NCBI RefSeq assembly: GCF_900497805.2
Contig: NW_020954548.1
Coordinates: forward strand, 7,675,302-7,739,301
Reading direction: 5' to 3'
DNA length: 64,000 nucleotides
DNA from: Vombatus ursinus
Taxonomy: Eukaryota; Chordata; Mammalia; Diprotodontia; Vombatidae
In this document: positions 10,950 to 21,774 of the stretch, piece after piece
Numbering within the stretch: position 1 is the stretch's first letter
How the letters are laid out: every line of letters starts with the position of its first letter
Program-made: the position numbers and the translations under genes
Notes under the pieces: generated by a model
Seen by the model: the letters and a program-made list of their open reading frames with translations, nothing else
Told to the model about the DNA's origin: nothing
Database searches by the model: none

Positions 10950-11625
10950 AGGAGGTTTTTTTTTCTTAAGCCCTACCTTGATTAGGAAGCATATAACCTT
11001 ATATAAGTATAAGAGTATGGCAAAAATTTGGTATAGACCAACATTTCACACTGTATGTACCAAGATAAGCTCCAAATGGATACATGATTTTGACTTAAAG
11101 GATGACATTATAAATAAATTAGAGGAATATGGAAGAAATTACCTGTCAGAGTTATGGATAGGGGAAGAGTTTATGTCCAAACAAGAAACAGAAGGGTTGA
11201 TGGGACATAAAATAGACAATTTTGATTACAAAAGTTTATGTACAAGAAACACCAATTCAGTTAAAATTAGGAGAGAAGTAGGAAATTGAGTTAAAAAACC
11301 TTTGTAGCAAGTTTCTCTCATAAAGATATCATTTCTAAGATATATAAGGAAATGATTAAAATTTATAATAATAAGAGCCATTCCCCCGATTGATAAATGA
11401 TCATAGGACATAAACAGGCAAAGGAAGAAAGACAAACTGTCACTAGCTATGTGAGAAAATGTTCTAAATCACTCATAATTATAGAAATGCAAATTAAAAC
11501 AACTTTGAGGTACTATTTTACACACATCATATTGACAAAGGTGGGGGGAAAAAAGGAAAATGGCAAATGTTGGAGAGGCTATAGGGAAGCAGGTACATTA
11601 ATTCACTGCCTTTGGGGCCCCTCTT
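10950..11625 (+). mobile_element. L1 LINE, end of ORF2 / 3' region
   Basis: Matches the L1 portion with TCCAAATGGATACATGATTT, GACAATTTTGATTACAAAAG, AATGTTCTAAATCACTCATA and ATAGAAATGCAAATTAAAAC. Broken plus frames at 10978-11289 and 11397-11642 are pieces of it. It ends near TGGAGAGGCTATAGGGAAGC. 5' truncated and inactive. Confidence 0.8.
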
Positions 11626-12190
11626 GTTCTCTGATTGGATAGGGTAGAGGGCAGACATTAGAAAGCCCCTCCCAGACCCTTCATCTTTCTATGAGACAGA
11701 GGCTAGAGAACTAATCTCCTGGAAGAAGATAACAAATACCAGCTAAATTCTGGAGAGCATTAAAAACAGAGCTAAACATCATGCTTGAAAGAACCACACT
11801 GACAGAAAGAGGCTAAGTAGGTCACAGGAACCACAGGCATCTGATGGAAACTGAGGAGAAGGGAAGTATTTCCTGGGAGCATTAAGAGGAGAGTTATTGA
11901 TGAAAAGGCAACATTACACAGAGAGCACAGACCAGAAGGAACACAACTCAGCTTTCTCTCCTTACCACCTCACCCACAGCTGATAGATGTATTTATATGG
12001 ATAGTGCTAGAAGGAGATTAGCCAGAGAATTAAGATAACCCCAAAATGTACCTGGATCTTTCATAAGCAAAAGAGAGCCTTTAACACAAGGGATATATCA
12101 ACACTATGCTAAAGGGATAGTAAAAGCTTTTTGACCCACCATTACCCTGCTGTGGACCTGAAACCCACATCTAGCTTAAAGGAAAATGGG
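11626..12190. other. Unassigned sequence
   Basis: No family recognised. No long frame. It leads into the inverted repeat described next. Confidence 0.3.
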
Positions 12191-12197
12191 CTACGGT

Positions 12198-12426
12198 TGC
12201 AATGAAAAAGGCCTTGGATTTGAAGTCAAAAGACCTGGGGATCACAAAAAAAAGTAAGTACTGGGACAAGTCCTGAGCTGCTGGAGTTCTGCACTCCATA
12301 ACCCCATCATTTTACATGTGGAAACTCATGTAACCAAACTCCAGAGACATTAAGTGACTTCTTAGTAAATAACATAGATTTGAACCCAGGTCTTTTGACT
12401 TCAAATCCAAGGCCTTTTTCATTGCA
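12198..12426. repeat. Perfect 42-bp inverted repeat with 145-bp spacer
   Basis: Arms at 12198-12239 and 12385-12426 are exact reverse complements (start TGCAATGAAAAAGGCCTTGG, end AAAAGACCTGGG). The right arm is the head part of a minus-strand MIR (12300-12440). The left arm is only that piece, without the rest of a MIR. Old MIR copies should differ by far more, so the left arm looks like a later inverted copy of the right one. Confidence 0.85.
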
Positions 12427-12440
12427 CCATTCAACCCTAC
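12300..12440 (-). mobile_element. MIR SINE, minus strand
   Basis: CCATCATTTTACATGTGGAA, GACATTAAGTGACTTCTTAG, and GATTTGAACCCAGGTCTTTT then CATTGCACCATTC at the head end. Confidence 0.7.
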
Positions 12441-12631
12441 CAATGCTTTGTTTTGTTTTAGAAATCTCAAATGTTGGAATTCACCAAATAAGGAAAAAAT
12501 TTAGGTGAGGCAGGAGAGATGCTTTCCTTAGAGCACTAGCTACCAAGCAGTGTTGATTAGGACCAAGGAGCCCTAGCATCATATCATGGCTTTGATTTCT
12601 TGACATAAACACTCTTTGAAAAGTACTGTCT

Positions 12632-12805
12632 GGGGGGGGGGGGGCAGCTAGGTGGTGCAGTGGATAAAGCACCGGCCCTGAAAGCAGGAGGACCTGACTT
12701 CAAATTCAGCCTCAGACCAAACACTTGACATGTCTTCTGTGACCCTGGGCAAGTCACTTAACCCCAATTGCCTAAACAAAAAAAAAAAAAGGAAAAAGGA
12801 AAAAA
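12632..12805 (+). mobile_element. WSINE1-like SINE with target duplication and G13 run
   Basis: A run of 13 G (12632-12644) precedes CAGCTAGGTGGTGCAGTGGA. The body continues through TGTGACCCTGGGCAAGTCAC and ends in a long A/G-interrupted A-tail. Flanks AAAAGTACTGTCT (12619-12631) and AAAAGTATTGTCT (12806-12818) are the 13-bp target duplication with one difference. Confidence 0.93.
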
Positions 12806-12894
12806 AAAAGTATTGTCTAATGCTATTTCTTTCTACAGTGAATTAAAATTCATTTGGACAAAAAAGAGATTTTGTTTTGTTATTTGGAGAATTT

Positions 12895-13172
12895 CAAGAC
12901 ATTCCTTCAGATCAGCTCAAGCACAATCTTCTACATGAAGTCATACCTGATCCTTCAGCTGTTACTTTTCTCTCCTTAACTAACTTATATTAAAGTACTT
13001 TCCATTACTCTGTATATATTTCTATAAGTACACATTGTCATCCCCCCTGATGGAATAGAAACTCCTTGAGAGCAGGAGCTGCTTCATTTTTTTTTCTCTT
13101 TATATCCTCTGCACCTATCATAATACCTGGCACATAGTAGGTGCTTAATAAATACTTGTTGATAAATTGATT
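12895..13172 (+). mobile_element. L2 LINE 3' end
   Basis: CAGATCAGCTCAAGCACAAT, TAGAAACTCCTTGAGAGCAG and CTGGCACATAGTAGGTGCTT, then AATAAATACTTGTTGATAAATTGA as the tail. Confidence 0.8.
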
Positions 13173-13174
13173 AA

Positions 13175-14645
13175 TCACTGGAGAGGTTCAAGGATACTCC
13201 TAGGATATCTGTTAGATAGGCTTAGTATATATGCAAGGTGTGGCTCTTGAGTGGCTTGGATGAATTTGATTTGTGACCAGGACCAAGAGGATAGAGAGGA
13301 GAACTAAGAGAAATTTTTACACCATGAACATTGGCTGGGGGTATGGGAGAACAGCGATTAAGACTAGGCAGGCCTCAGGAGCGGCTCAAGGCTGGAAGAT
13401 TTTTCTCAGTCTCCAACTAGAGTATCAGGATCGAATTACATATATGGGCCCTTCAAATATCTCTGGCCCAAGGGTATGAGCCTGAATACCTTTCTTAAGC
13501 AGAAGGGTAACCTTTAGCCTAACAATCCACTAGTTAGATCTTTTACATCAAACTCTGGTTATACAAAATACCATCTCAAATAAAGAATCATGGGAGAAAA
13601 CCCATTTGTCCAACCCAATAGCAAACAGAAATAAAAAGTTGGGCAGAATAGGATATAATAAGGAACATACAAAATGGAAGGAAGTCTTGCTGGGAGCAAG
13701 ATGAAATATTGGCTCAAACCAAGAGAGCAAGAAGATGCTCAATCAGAGGAGATCCATTATGGCAGTTTATAAAATTTCAAGCAAAGTCTAAGACAGTGAT
13801 GGGCCTGGCTTCCCCTCTTTGGGAATTTTTCTTCTTCTGCCTTTCTGGAGCGTCCTCTGTCCATCTGTCTTCCTACAGAAGCTCTGGAACCAACTCGGTA
13901 AGTCCTCTAGACAAGTACACAGCATCTGCAATCAGCTTTCTCTCCTCCACTCTGGAGTTACATTTCCTTCCACATGTACCCAGCAGAAAGCAAAATGCCT
14001 CAGGCTGCTTTGGAAGCCTTGGTTACACATCAAAAACCCAGGTTTTGGGAAAACACCTACTGGGAGAATGGAGCAGTCAGGACAATGAGGAGCTGACCTC
14101 TAAACATGCTTTCAGGCCTTGCCTTAGCCATCCTTGTCTGAATGGTGGTTGTCTGCAAACCAAGGTGGGGAGTAGGGCGGCAGAATCCTCCTCTTCCTAT
14201 TAGGCCTCGGTCCAGGGAGGAAGACAAGGTTACAGAGTTTACTTCTGGATTCCCAAAGGCGTCTGCCTGTCCTTTTATTATGTCCTTGAAATAATGGGCC
14301 TTCACAGGGAGAAGACTCTGGCCTCCTGATTACCCTGCACTTTGGTAGCCTCTGAAACCTCCTCTGCAGTTGCGTGACCAGTAATAATTCATGTAAATGC
14401 TAGTTTGTTCAGTGGGGGTTTATGTATCAGTCTGCATTTATCTGGTTGACATGCATGAAGTCTGGCATTCCAATGGAGAGGGTGGCGAGGATGGGGGAAG
14501 AAGCCTTTTGCCTTTTATTATACCCCTGTCCTGAGTTCATTAAATGGCAAACAGATTTGGAATGCCCCTTTTTGTATTTGTTTAGACAGTGCTTCCAGAG
14601 AGGTCTGCTCAAGAGAAAACAGGTTGTTAGGGAGACAGAGGAGAA
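13175..14645. other. Unassigned sequence, about 1.5 kb
   Basis: The longest frame in the window (164 codons, plus, 13709-14203) lies here. It overlaps other frames on both strands, is rich in Ser and has no domain I recognise, so I do not call a gene. No known repeat seen. Confidence 0.35.
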
Positions 14646-14647
14646 GA

Positions 14648-14793
14648 AACCTTTTGACTGAGTCCAAGTTTTATAGAACAAATCCGTTTGTTAAGGGAAT
14701 TTGTTCTGTGAAGTTTGGATTCAGTCAAAGGACCACACTTGAGGACCTCAAGGGTCCCATGTGGCCTTCAGGCCGCAGGTTCCCTACCCCTAT
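14648..14793 (+). mobile_element. Right half of a non-autonomous hAT (Charlie-like) element
   Basis: An internal palindrome (about 14651-14693 against 14697-14732; CTTTTGACTGAGTCCAAGTT versus the reverse of TTGGATTCAGTCAAAGGACC) is followed by the terminal part CATGTGGCCTTCAGGCCGCA and GGTTCCCTACCCCT. The matching left terminus is missing, so the element is half deleted. Confidence 0.65.
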
Positions 14794-14794
14794 G

Positions 14795-15275
14795 CTTTGA
14801 CAATCAAGAGCTTTCAGTTTCTGCTTTCTAGAGCTACCAGAAGATGAAAGGTGTGAAGTTAGGGAACGTCAGGGAGTTTGTTAACAATAGAGTAGAAATT
14901 CTAGAGGGGAGAGCAGAACAGGAGGCTAGAGGAGGATGCAGATGGCAGAAGGGTAGCACTGAGGCAGCTAAGAATGAATTTACAGGAAGAAGTTTCAGGG
15001 AGCAGGACATTTTTGCCTGTGCAGACAATGATTCTGAATCACTGGATAAGGTGAGCAGGAGGTGGGAGTTTTCTAGTCATGAGGTAGGAGAAGAAACAGA
15101 TTAATCAGGGCCCCTGCCCTTCAGGGCCCTGGGATGCCTGAGCACAGTGTTACCGTGGGGACCAGTTGTATCAGTTTCTATAGTTGGTCACTTGCACACA
15201 GAGCTGGGGGGCATAGGTAGCATGTAGAGACAACAGCAAATTCTGTCTGAACATCTGTGTCTAAAAAATGAGACT
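14795..15275. other. Unassigned sequence
   Basis: No repeat recognised. An 86-codon plus frame at 14844-15104 and an opposing minus frame show no known motif. Confidence 0.3.
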
Positions 15276-15500
15276 GCTTAAGTAATAGTGATAGCTAGCA
15301 TGTGTATGGAGCTTACTATGTGCCAGGCACTGTGCTAAGCACTATATGATTATTATCACATTTGATCCTCACAGCAACGCAGTGAAGTAGGTGCTATTAT
15401 CATCCCTATTTTAGGGATTAGGAAAACTGAGGCAAACAGAGACTTACCCAAGGTCATACAGCTAGTGTCTGAGGCCAGGTTTGAAATCAGGTCTTCCAAG
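15276..15500 (-). mobile_element. MIR-family SINE, long subtype, minus strand
   Basis: GATAGCTAGCATGTGTATGG, TGCCAGGCACTGTGCTAAGC, GGAAAACTGAGGCAAACAGA, AGGTCATACAGCTAGTGTCT. Confidence 0.75.
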
Positions 15501-15594
15501 TAGTGTTAATAACCAGAGGAAGAAGATGGAATTTGGCAGGGAATACCTGTCTCCCTTACTCTGACTCTGGTTTACTCTCCATTGCCTTTTGCAC

Positions 15595-17560
15595 TTATCC
15601 CATGCATCAGTCAATCAATCAAGAAGCATTTATTAAGCACTTACTAAGTGCTGGACACATTTCTAAGCTCTGGGGATACAAACAAGGCAAAGGTATCTGC
15701 CCTCAAGGAGCTTATAATCTACTAGGTAGACATTATGCAAACAAATACATACAAAGCAAGTTATGTATAAGATAAATAGGAAATGATTAAAAGATGGAAG
15801 GCACTGGAGTTAAGAGGGGTCAAGAAAAGATTTCCTTTCTTCTAGGAAGTGGGATTTTAGTTCGAACTTAAAGGAAGCCAGGGAGTTCAATATTAGGAGC
15901 AGAAAAGGCAGAGCGTTCCAGTGTAGGGGACAGATGGAGAAAATGCCCAGAGCCAAGAGATGGAGTGTCTTGTTTGGGGAACAACCAGGAGGGCTATGTT
16001 ACTGAATGGAAGAGTACGTGTTGGGAAGTAAGGTATGTAAGAAGACTAGAAAGGTAAGAGGGGGCTAGGTTATGAAGGGCTTTGAATGCCAAACAGAGCA
16101 TTCTGCATTTGATCCCAGAGGCAATAGGGAGCCACTGGAGTTGAGTAGAAGAGAGACAAGACTGGACCCCTACTTCAGGGAAATCACTTTAATGATTAAG
16201 TGGAAAATGCATTGGAATGGAGAAGAGACTTGAAGCAGGCAGACCCACAAGTAGGCTATTGCACTAATCAAAGCATGAGGTTATAAGTGCATACACCAGA
16301 GGAGTGGCTCTGAGGAGAGAAGGGAACATATTGGAGAGATGTTACAAGGATGAAATCAGTAGGTCTTGACAACAGATTGGATATGGTGGGGGAAAGATAG
16401 TGAGGAATCCAGGATGACTGCTAGATTGCAAGCCTGAGGGACTGGGAGGATGCTGTTGGCTTCCACAATGATAGGGAAGGGAGGGGGAGGGGGTTGGATT
16501 GGGGAAAAGATAATGAATTTCATTTTGGACATATTGAGTTTAAGATGTCTACTGGACATACAGTTCCAGTTGTCTGAAAGACAGTTGGAAATGTGAGATT
16601 GGAGCCAGCAGAGAGTTCTGGACAGGACAGGTAGATTTGAAAATCATCAGCACAGAGATGGTAATCAAACTGATGAGGTCTAGAGGTTAGGGGTCCTGGA
16701 ATCCCAAAATCACGACACTCAGGTCCTGCCTGAAAGAATTTGACCCAAGCCTTCTTTCAGCCAAAAACAAGGTTTATTGAAGATTCGCCATATTAGCTAG
16801 ACTCTTAAGGAATCTGAGCATCTGTAGGCTATTGGCTAGATCGTGAAAATCTGTCTATCTTGATGGAGACAAGATGGACCTTATATACAGAAGGACTGTG
16901 GGAGGGATCCGAGGAGTGACCAAGTAGTCTATGAAGTAATATTTAGGAGTGGCCAAGTAGTCTATGAGGTAATAGAATTCCAGAGAAATGGAGCCTAGGT
17001 GGGACCAAGGGTGGGAAGTGGCCTGGGGCCATAGGGAGGTAAGACAATGGAGGGCCAGGCTAGGTCAAGAATAACAGAATTGGGGAATTGGGTGTAGCCA
17101 AAACGACCAGAATCATGACCTCAGGAGAATGCCAGAGATCTCCTTGATTAAGTGGGAGAATTCAAGGACTGTCCAAAGGTTTTCTAGGGCCCATAAACAA
17201 ATGGATCCCAAATTGGAACAAAAGTTTCACTTTGGGCATACCCCATCAAAACCATGGTAGCTGATGAAATCACCAAGTGAAATAGTATAGAGGGAGACCC
17301 AGGACAGATGGACACCTATGGTTAGAGGGTGTGATCTGGAAAAGCAAAGGAGATAGAGGAGAAAGTCAGATAGGTAAGAGGAGAGCCAGAAGAGAGTGAT
17401 GTCCCAAAAACCTAGAGGGAAGAGAGTATCAAGGAGGAGAGAGAGTGATCAACAGTGCCAAAGGCTGCAGAGGGGAGGAAGAGAAAGAGCGTTCAGAAAA
17501 GGCTATTGGATGTGGCAGCTAAGAGATCATTAGTAACTTTGGAGAGAGGAATAATAATTA
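15595..17560 (-). mobile_element. Long L2 LINE, minus strand, split by an LTR
   Basis: About 1.4 kb of L2 in two blocks (15595-16670 and 17249-17560). The 3' tail is at the low-coordinate end (CAATCAATCAAGAAGCATTT). Read on the minus strand it encodes the ORF2 reverse-transcriptase C-terminal part. A 67-codon frame at 16356-16559 contains LKLNMSKMKFIIF and ILDSSLSFPHHIQS. Beside the LTR the catalytic box reads YHLCADDFQIY (family form YADD). Frame interruptions show it is dead. The long A/G-rich look of the plus strand is simply L2 antisense. Confidence 0.85.
16671..17248 (-). mobile_element. Solo LTR of an endogenous retrovirus, nested in L2
   Basis: A 578-bp LTR fossil in minus orientation, with termini TG...CA in the form TGATG...CATCA. 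It is flanked on both sides by AAAC, an exact 4-bp target duplication that fits a class I (gammaretrovirus-like) element. It shares with the LTRs at 27.1 and 29.7 kb a TATA-type promoter region, an AATAAACC polyadenylation region and the terminal block. No internal viral sequence is attached, so it is a recombination remnant. It is younger than the L2 it interrupts. Confidence 0.9.
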
Positions 17561-17704
17561 ACCTGTCCTAAGCTAAATAATCTATGTTCCTGGAGTAGAT
17601 AACTCCTATAAATTATGGGAATTCAGTTCATGTGTATTGTATATCGAAACCAGTTTCTGATATAACAGCATTTTAAAAAAAAGTAATTAGGAGAATCCAC
17701 AAGT
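17561..17704. other. Unassigned AT-rich spacer
   Basis: Short sequence between the L2 and the next LINE fragment. Nothing recognised. Confidence 0.3.
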
Positions 17705-18125
17705 AGTTATCTCTTGACTTGCCTTCAGTCTCTATTCCCTATCACTTCTAGTAGCATCTTGAGGGGTAAATCTGCACACAGCTCTGCATATCTGACAAAT
17801 GGTTGTTGCCTGGCTTTTTCCACCAAAGGAGCAAGCCAGGGCTTAAGAAGTTTAATGGAAAGGACTTTAGGCAAGCATTTATCTTGCTTCTGTTCCCACC
17901 TTACCCAAAGCTTTATCATCATACTTCCCTTCCCACCTTATCCAAAATTTTGTCACAGAGGGCTTCCAGTTTATTTTGATTTGCTTGCTAATTCATCCCT
18001 AGAGGAGAAAGTGAGGCTGATGACTTTGTACAGCTCTGCCTCATTTAAATCCAATTCATTTGCAAGTCATGACATCACCTTCCTGATGTCATTGATCCTC
18101 TTCTAGAAGGAAGGACAAACAACAA
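17705..18125 (+). mobile_element. LINE 3' UTR fragment (RTE-like family, unsure)
   Basis: Ends with AAATCCAATTCATTTGCAAG, CATGACATCACCTTCCTGAT, then GATCCTCTTCTAGAAGGAAG and GACAAACAACAA. I remember this ending as common in marsupial DNA. Its last 40 bases resemble the end of the fragment at 18970-19365, so both are probably 3' ends of the same LINE family. A 130-codon frame (17714-18106) is chance within the UTR. Confidence 0.55.
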
Positions 18126-18599
18126 ACCAGTGATGTTGGTCATATCAGGAAGCTGGAGGGGTTGAAAGAATGAAGATTCTGTGGAATTTTAAGATTCTAG
18201 GAAATTTAAGATTACTGTGGGCTATAGAGAGGAAGATATTCCTGCCCAGGACACCCAGATGTGATTATTTTGGAAAACTGTTCTAAGTTCCACTGACATG
18301 TCTTTGATATAATGTGGGTATGAAATTTTGAACAATGATATTTATCTCTTGCTTGTAACATAATATATAAAAGAGAAGATGTATCCGTCTCCAGCTCTCA
18401 AACTTCAACCAGTTCCACAAACACTTAAGGGAGTTTTGACCTTCTAAGGTTGACCATTCCCAGAATTCTAATGCTTTTTTATTCATTCCTTTGTTCATTC
18501 ATTCATTCCAAAGCTTCAGGCTACTTGGATTACACACACGAAAACATCCTTCCCCAGCCACAAATCCTCTACACACAACAATCTCTCCCCACCCTTCTG

Positions 18600-18715
18600 C
18601 AGAATGTAAACTCCTTGAGGGCAGAGACTATCTTTTGTATTTGTAACTTCAGTGTTTAACAGGATACCGGGCACAAAGTAAGTGCTTAATCAATATGTTT
18701 TCATTCATTCAATTC
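18600..18715 (+). mobile_element. L2 LINE tail
   Basis: TGTAAACTCCTTGAGGGCAG, GGGCACAAAGTAAGTGCTTA and a TTCATTCATTCA-type end. Confidence 0.75.
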
Positions 18716-18969
18716 CCAGACATGCCAAAGACTTTTTTGGTTCTTTGGGAATTCCAGAAATTTTCCTCTATTTAGAGTAAACCAAAGCAGTAAGATTCCC
18801 ATTTATAGTGCGATCTACTCTTTTAAAAGGTGATGGCTAGGTGGGGGAAAAAGAGTAATACCCAAACTATACCAAAATCTCCAAAGAAACCCCACCTTCG
18901 ATTTATTTTGAGGCACTTTTAACCAATTTTAACCAATTTCCTTTATTAGACCATTGATTAGAACTCCAA

Positions 18970-19365
18970 ATACACAAAGGCAAGCGCTTACATGGTGGTC
19001 AGAAGAAGTGATACAAGAACACTCTCAAGATTTCTCTGAAGAACTTTGGAATTGATTGGGTGACATGGGAGATGCTGGCACAGGATTGCCCTGCATGGTC
19101 TACCTGCATCAAAGAAGGTGCTGTGCTCTGTGAGCAAAGCGGAATTGAAGTAGCTCAAAAGAAACCTGAGATGTGCAGATTTAGAGAATCCACCCCAAAT
19201 GTTTCCATGGTTTATTTGTGCCCGACCTGTGGTAGAGCATTCTGAGCTTGTGTTGGTCTGCTCAGCCACAGTCAGACACACTGTAGTGACTCTAGCATAG
19301 TGATGTCACTTTGCTCCTCTTCAAGAATAAAGAACAGCTACCGCTAATCTAGTGGCAACATGTTA
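18970..19365 (+). mobile_element. LINE ORF C-terminus with CxxC finger and 3' tail
   Basis: The plus frame encodes LKNFGIDWVTWEMLAQDCPA, then VLCEQSGIEVAQKKPEM, RFRESTPN and a finger YLCPTCGRAF. The same frame then reads a stop where the family has Arg, followed by GLLSHSQTH, completing a C2H2-like pattern. A W..AQD.PAW segment followed by a finger resembles the extreme C-terminus of RTE-type and related LINE polyproteins. The coding remnant ends at the shared tail GATGTCACTTTGCTCCTCTT. Dead copy, and the LINE clade is uncertain. Confidence 0.65.
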
Positions 19366-19469
19366 CTGGCTTTTGTCTCCTCCCTTCTCCAACTCTGTTA
19401 CCTACTGATGATGCTTGGGGAAGTATTGAGAGGCCAGGCTGGAAACTGTCTATGTGGAGACATGGAAAA

Positions 19470-19585
19470 AGCAGAGATTAGAACCTGACTCCTCTGTCAC
19501 AGCCCTGTACTTATTGCCTATGTGATTTGGGAAAACTCATTTCACCTCCTTGAATACAAGTTTTCCAACATATAAAATGAGGTGA
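19470..19585 (+). mobile_element. MIR relic
   Basis: Diverged core and tail: GCCTATGTGATTTGGGAAAA and CAACATATAAAATGAGGTGA. Confidence 0.45.
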
Positions 19586-19588
19586 TTG

Positions 19589-20031
19589 TGACAGGAAATG
19601 GGACCTGGGCCCCTAAAAGGAAAAGACCATGTCTTTGCCCCTGAACTTACCCACACATTTCTGCCTAGCCTTTTAACAATCCTTTTAACTGTCATTTCAT
19701 TTTGGCCCTACCATTTAACTCCAACCATTGTCTGCACCTGGCTTGCCCCAAACTACTTGCCACCCCTTAGTCCCATCCAGATCTTGCCAGTCTTTTTCTG
19801 TTTAAAAGTATCATTCTCACCCCCATTAAATTGCATAGATTCTTAGAATCTGTCCTGCTTGTATTGGTGTCACAAATACCGAAGATTTACTAGAAATCTT
19901 GCCCATCCAACCAGTGTCATAATAAACTCACTACTTGGACTAAAGGAAGGTTTGAGTAGTCAAATTCTTTCAAGGCAGACTTGCCCTGCACCCTTACATG
20001 TCAGGGTTCCTAGCACTCCTAGACCACATCA
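19589..20031 (+). mobile_element. Diverged solo LTR related to the other three
   Basis: A fossil of about 443 bp with TGACA...CATCA ends and a near 4-bp duplication (ATTG and ATTA). It follows the same plan as the LTRs at 27.1 and 29.7 kb: a promoter block, a CCATTAA block, AATAAACTC with TTGGACTAAAGGAAGG, and AATTCTTTCAAGGCAGAC near the end. It is clearly more diverged, so it is an older or sister LTR. No internal viral part. Confidence 0.65.
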
Positions 20032-20064
20032 ATTAGACTAGATGTCCATAGACATACAAAATTG

Positions 20065-20440
20065 ACTCATAGAACCATAGAGTCTTAGAGTTGGAAATTA
20101 CTTTAGGCAGCATCTAATAAAGCCTTGCAATCAGTTCAGGCATACTCTGGAAAATATCACCCAGGAAAAATTCAGCTTCTTCTTAGAAACCTATGGCTGG
20201 TGGAGGCCTCACTATCTTCACAAAGCAACTCATTTCATTTTTGGTGAACTCTGTTAGAAAGTTAATTTTTACATGCATCTTGTAGGAGTTTACTATAGCA
20301 TGTCAATTTCCAACTCTTAAAAGTCTTTTTTTTTCTTCAAAATCTACTTCTATTTTTACGCTTTGGAGCTATTGAGAAAAACTTTAATCCTTCATTTGGA
20401 TAGCCTTTGAACATTTGAAATGCTTATTGTACCAAGAAAT
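20065..20440 (+). mobile_element. CR1/L3 LINE 3' region
   Basis: AGAGTCTTAGAGTTGGAAAT, TGGAGGCCTCACTATCTTCA, AAGCAACTCATTTCATTTTT, and TAGCCTTTGAACATTTGAAA in CR1/L3 order. Confidence 0.65.
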
Positions 20441-20454
20441 TTGGATAAGGGTAG

Positions 20455-20655
20455 AGTCACAGGCTATAGACTTGCAAACCATATTAAAGATGACCTAGTC
20501 CAATGCCCTCATTTTAAAGAAAAGGGAATGGAGACCAAATGAATGAAAAATTATTTGGCTAAGGTCACTCAGGTAGTAAGTCTAAGACCTTTGATTTTAA
20601 TTCAGGTCCTCTGACTTCAAATCCAGCATTCTGCCCTTTACACCAAAGTGATAAA
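20455..20655 (-). mobile_element. MIR-family SINE, minus strand
   Basis: GATGACCTAGTCCAATGCCC, AAGGTCACTCAGGTAGTAAG, GGTCCTCTGACTTCAAATCC and TTCTGCCCTTTACACC. Confidence 0.7.
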
Positions 20656-21610
20656 TCATTTCTAAGGGGCAAAGATGGGAATTTGGTCCCAGACACCACT
20701 CAGTACAAGGCCTAACCCTTCACACAATATGGCCTGAAACTTCAACTTGAATCTCTAAGGATTCAAATTCCACTTAGTGCTAGAATGGACATGACATCTT
20801 GTTTTAAAGCCAAAAGGCCTGCAAAAGGGCTCTGAAGTCTCTTGGCCATCAAACAGCTATTACGAAACCACTTCAGATGAACTAAGTGTAAATGAATCTG
20901 AAACATACGGACTGAATTTCCATGGAACTGAATAATAAAGTTGCATAAAAATATGCCTGCCCCTCCCCCCCAATAGATAAAAATATGAGTAGAGTGTGTG
21001 TGTGTTTGTATGTGTGTATGTATGTATGTGTTTGGGGGATGGGACTGAACAGCATAGGAAGAGAAAATTTTTTTCCTGAATCTGCCAAACCCAGGAGAAA
21101 TGAAAATGTAATGAGAGGGTCTTCCCCAGGGCCACGAATTTCTGATTCTAACCAGGGATAGGCCAGAGCTACAGTAGGGTTATCCAGAGTCAGTAGAGAA
21201 GGTTCATCTTTGTTAATGGGGGAAAAAAAATAGAAAAGAAAAGAAAAAAGTCTAGAAAATCATAGGAGCTAAATAAATGAGAGTAGAATAAATGAGAAAT
21301 GTCAGAGGTAATCCATCATTAATCACAGATCAGGAAGGACATCAATCATAAGAATTTCCTTTTGTAGAAGCTATACTTCAATGGCGTCTGAGTCTCCTGG
21401 CAATATGACAAAAGATACTTGCTTTCTCTGTATGAGAGAGTGTGTTAAGCTAGCAGTATTCCATGAGCCCATTTTTACCACGCAGGGGCAAGCCTGCAGT
21501 CAATGACTGTGTTTCCCCAGTGCTAAGCTCACACCATCTCAGCAGTGACTCAGGGTTTGGTCTTGGCAAACTTTTTCTTCCAAATCCCTAATCTCCTCAG
21601 ATCCAAAATC
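20656..21610. other. Unassigned sequence with a (GT)n tract
   Basis: A GT/GTAT simple repeat lies at about 20995-21032. The rest shows no family I recognise. Confidence 0.35.
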
Positions 21611-21616
21611 TCCCTT

Positions 21617-21774
21617 GTTTTTTTGTTGTTTTTTTTTAGGCAATTGGGGTTAAGTGACTTGCCCAGGTTCACACAGCTAGTAAGTGTCAAGTGTTTGGTC
21701 TGAGGCCGGATTTGGACTCAGGTCCTCATGACTTCAGGGTCGGTGCTCTATCCACTGCACCACTTAGCTGCCCC
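21617..21774 (-). mobile_element. WSINE1-like SINE, minus strand
   Basis: Starts with its reverse A-tail (T-run interrupted by G). It then has AGGCAATTGGGGTTAAGTGA, CACACAGCTAGTAAGTGTCA and TCTATCCACTGCACCACTTA, ending GCTGCCCC. Full length. Confidence 0.9.

Noticed and set aside
13709-14203. 164-codon plus-strand open frame, the longest in the window
   Set aside because: No start context, domain or splice pattern that I can support. It overlaps other frames on both strands, and its composition fits chance.
17714-18106. 130-codon plus frame
   Set aside because: It lies in what appears to be a LINE 3' UTR. No reverse-transcriptase motif is present.
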